Assembly (NCBI RefSeq): GCF_005887615.1
Contig: NZ_VANS01000004.1
Location: 248,001-312,000, forward strand
DNA from: Sulfitobacter sabulilitoris
Lineage (GTDB): Bacteria > Pseudomonadota > Alphaproteobacteria > Rhodobacterales > Rhodobacteraceae
Length of the DNA stretch: 64,000 bases
Direction: 5' to 3'
Made by a program: the position numbers and the translations under genes
The notes under the pieces: generated by a model
Seen by the model: the letters and a program-made list of their open reading frames with translations, nothing else
Databases searched by the model: none
Told to the model about the DNA's origin: nothing
Shown: piece after piece, positions 62,074-64,000 of the stretch
Layout of the letters: each line of letters opens with the position of its first letter
How positions within the stretch are numbered: the first letter of the stretch is position 1

Positions 62074-62790
62074 ATGGCCCAGCCAAGCCGCAACAACCTG
62101 GATATCTACGACGACGTCGCCGCGCAGTGGTGGTCGGACGATCTGCGATGGGTGCGAACGTTGAAAAACCTCGTGCCGGGGCGGCTGTCGTGGTTCGACC
62201 GGCATATCGACTGGGCGGGGTGCGGGGTTCTCGATCTGGGCTGTGCGGGCGGTTTCATGGCCGAAGCGCTGGCGAGGCGCGGCGCGCAGGTGACCGGCAT
62301 AGATCCCGCGCGGCAGGCGATCGACGCCGCCCGCCGGCACGCGACACACAATGACCTGAGCATTCGCTATGACGTCGGTAGGGGCGAGGAACTGCCCTAT
62401 GACGACGGCGCGTTCGACGCGGTGGTCTGTGTCGATGTGCTGGAACACGTGCAGGATCTGGATCGCGTGATGGCCGAGATCGCGCGCGTCCTGCGCCCGG
62501 ACGGCACGTTGCTGTTCGACACGATCAACCGCAACCCCATCGCCCGCCTCGCGACCATCACCGTGGCCGAGGATTTTCTGCGGCTATTGCCCAAGGGCAC
62601 GCATGATCCGGCGATGTTCATCAAGCCGGCGGAACTGCGCGCCGCCATGCGCACCGCCGGATTGGTGCCGGGCCGCTTTACCGGTCTGGGGCCGCGCGGC
62701 ATCGACCGGCGTCTGGACCTGACCTTTGGGCAGTTGCCGTTGCAGACCGTGCTCTACATGGGCACCGCCGTGAAAGGGCCCGCCGCATGA
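62074..62790 (+). CDS. UbiG-like O-methyltransferase
   Basis: A 238-residue class I SAM methyltransferase. It has the UbiG-like opening YDDVAAQWWSDDLRWVRTLK, motif I VLDLGCAGGFMAEALARRG, DPARQAIDAARRHA, and the conserved VCVDVLEHVQDLDRVMAEIA plus LFDTINRNPIARL. UbiG methylates ring hydroxyls of ubiquinone precursors. The NRNPIARL stretch and length fit UbiG, but the true ubiG may be elsewhere in the genome. It overlaps the next gene by 4 bases. Confidence 0.88.
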   Translation: MAQPSRNNLDIYDDVAAQWWSDDLRWVRTLKNLVPGRLSWFDRHIDWAGCGVLDLGCAGGFMAEALARRGAQVTGIDPARQAIDAARRHATHNDLSIRYDVGRGEELPYDDGAFDAVVCVDVLEHVQDLDRVMAEIARVLRPDGTLLFDTINRNPIARLATITVAEDFLRLLPKGTHDPAMFIKPAELRAAMRTAGLVPGRFTGLGPRGIDRRLDLTFGQLPLQTVLYMGTAVKGPAA

Positions 62791-63179
62791 CGCTGACCCT
62801 CGGCCTGCTGGTCACCGCCCTGCTGTTCGGCGGCATGACCCTGTTCGCGTTCGGCTTTGCCGCGGCACTGTTCAAAACGCTGCCTGTCGCGGAGGCCCGC
62901 AAGGTGATCCGGGCGTCCTTTCCGCATTTCTATCTGTTCGTCATCGGCGCGTCGGCCTTGGGTGCGCTGCTGTTGCTCTGGCACGATCTGTCGGGCGCGC
63001 TGCTGCTCGCGGCCATCGCGGGAACGACGGTCTGGGCACGGCAGGGCCTGATGCCCGCGATCAATGCCGCGACCGATCGCGGCGAGACCGGCCGCTTCAG
63101 GCGGTTGCACGGGCTGTCGGTGGGGGTGACGCTGCTGCACATCGTGGCTGCCGGCTACACGCTTGTTCGCCTGATCTGA
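62787..63179 (+). CDS. DUF4149-like membrane protein
   Basis: A 130-residue protein with four hydrophobic helices, at about 1-28 (LGLLVTALLFGGMTLFAFGF), 47-68 (PHFYLFVIGASALGALLLLW), 70-88 and 108-130 (VGVTLLHIVAAGYTLVRLI). The central FRRLHGLSV before the last helix is typical of DUF4149. Function unknown. It is translationally coupled to the UbiG-like gene. Confidence 0.85.
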   Translation: MTLTLGLLVTALLFGGMTLFAFGFAAALFKTLPVAEARKVIRASFPHFYLFVIGASALGALLLLWHDLSGALLLAAIAGTTVWARQGLMPAINAATDRGETGRFRRLHGLSVGVTLLHIVAAGYTLVRLI

Positions 63180-63185
63180 GCGACA

Positions 63186-64000
63186 TCAGACCGCGCCCGC
63201 CTGTTGCAGCGCCGCTATCGCGTCGGGCGCGTATCCCAGTTCGGACAGGATCGCCTGCGTGTGCTGTCCCAGCGACGGCACCGCGTCCATGCGCGGCTCG
63301 GTGTCGCCCAGTCCGCCGGGCGGCAGCAGCGCCTGAAACGATCCGGCGGCGCTTTGAACCTCGCGCCAGCGGTCGCGGGCCCGCAATTGCGGATGCGCCC
63401 AAAGACCGGCCATGTCGTTCATCCGCGCGTTGGCGATGCCCGCCGCATCCAGCCTCGCGATCACCTCGGCGGCACTCAGCGAGGCGAATGCGCCTTCGAT
63501 CTGTGTCCGCAGCGCCGCCGCGTTGGCCGCGCGCCGGGCATTCGTATCGAAGCGCGGATCGTTCGAAAGCTGCGGCTGCCGCAGGACCGTGGCGCAGAAG
63601 GCCACCCATTCGCGATCGTTCTGCAAGCCCAGCATCACGTCCTGCCCGTCGCCCGCCCGGTAGGGGCCATAGGGGCAGATCGTGGCATGGGCCGCGGCCG
63701 CGCGCGCGGGCGGCGGCGCGCCATCATAGGCGTAATACATCGGGTAACCCATCCATTCGGCCATCGCCTCGAGCATCGAGACGTCGATGTTCGTGCCGCG
63801 TCCGGTCTGGCCGCGCTGGATCAGGGCGGCGAGGATATTGGAATAGGCGTACATCCCGGCGGCGATGTCGGCGACGGAAATCCCGGCCTTGGCGGGCGCA
63901 TCGGGGCTGCCGGTGACCGACAGGAACCCCGCCTCGGACTGGATCAGCAGGTCATAGGCCTTTCGATCCTGATCCGGCCCGCCGGTGCCGTAGCCTGAGA
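63186..64000 (-). CDS. CaiB/BaiF-type CoA-transferase (partial, N-terminus beyond window)
   Basis: Only the C-terminal 271 residues are in the window; the reading frame stays open through the right edge. The catalytic aspartate lies in AYDLLIQSEAG near the edge, followed by ADIAAGMYAYSNILAALIQR and GTNIDVSMLEAMAEWMGYPM, both class-III CoA-transferase hallmarks. The closing region GLGDTEPRMDAVPSLGQHTQ is also typical. It swaps CoA between an acyl-CoA and a free acid. The substrate is unknown; it converges on the DUF4149 gene. Confidence 0.92.
   Translation of the reverse strand, partial: SGYGTGGPDQDRKAYDLLIQSEAGFLSVTGSPDAPAKAGISVADIAAGMYAYSNILAALIQRGQTGRGTNIDVSMLEAMAEWMGYPMYYAYDGAPPPARAAAAHATICPYGPYRAGDGQDVMLGLQNDREWVAFCATVLRQPQLSNDPRFDTNARRAANAAALRTQIEGAFASLSAAEVIARLDAAGIANARMNDMAGLWAHPQLRARDRWREVQSAAGSFQALLPPGGLGDTEPRMDAVPSLGQHTQAILSELGYAPDAIAALQQAGAV

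Overview
This is a GC-rich window that reads as the chromosome of a marine alphaproteobacterium of the order Rhodobacterales (Roseobacter/Rhodobacter group). The evidence is the gene order murA - DUF2948 - hisD - UPF0262 - low-molecular-weight phosphatase, the TRAP and Yej-type transporters, a RegA/PrrA-type response regulator, a LuxI-type synthase with a CtrA-type site in front of it, and a short 'CCTCC-GGC-GGAGG-TATTTG' intergenic element of a kind common in this order. Genes are dense, many start pairs overlap by 4 bases, and I see no prophage, insertion sequence or CRISPR array.

Layout. 1-7.7 kb: the end of an ExaA-like PQQ alcohol dehydrogenase, a NarL-type response regulator, a FIST-domain protein plus hybrid histidine kinase resembling the NosP/NahK nitric-oxide pair, and on the other strand the complete cofactor operon pqqABCDE, including the 33-residue pqqA. 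7.9-16.3 kb: housekeeping genes (tRNA-Thr, murA, hisD, lepA), a porin and small conserved proteins. 16.5-17.6 kb: an orphan Phd/YefM-type antitoxin behind a symmetric operator, and small membrane proteins. 17.6-23.7 kb: six overlapping genes for a surface glycan (four glycosyltransferases, a phosphatase, a deacetylase). 24-28.6 kb: a large MscS-type channel, an acyltransferase and a sterol-desaturase-type hydroxylase. 28.7-34.6 kb: a Yej-type peptide ABC importer.

35.4-47.5 kb: an eleven-gene catabolic operon. A TRAP importer and an IclR regulator lead into a full CoA beta-oxidation set with two tandem acyl-CoA dehydrogenases, resembling the pim (pimelate/dicarboxylate) operon. 48.4-56.1 kb is the most striking region. 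It holds a single-chain reductive dehalogenase fused to its own FMN/NAD(P)H/[2Fe-2S] reductase, a divergent SsuABC/TauABC-type ABC importer, and a sulfatase-superfamily hydrolase. My inference is uptake, de-esterification and aerobic reductive dehalogenation of a halogenated, probably sulfated, aromatic compound.

56.2-64 kb: topoisomerase IB, a sensor kinase divergent from a LuxI-type synthase with a consensus CtrA site between them, a UbiB-type kinase, a RegA-like regulator, a UbiG-like methyltransferase and a CaiB-type CoA-transferase that runs off the right edge.

All functions are read from sequence motifs and remembered family features; no database search or alignment was run.
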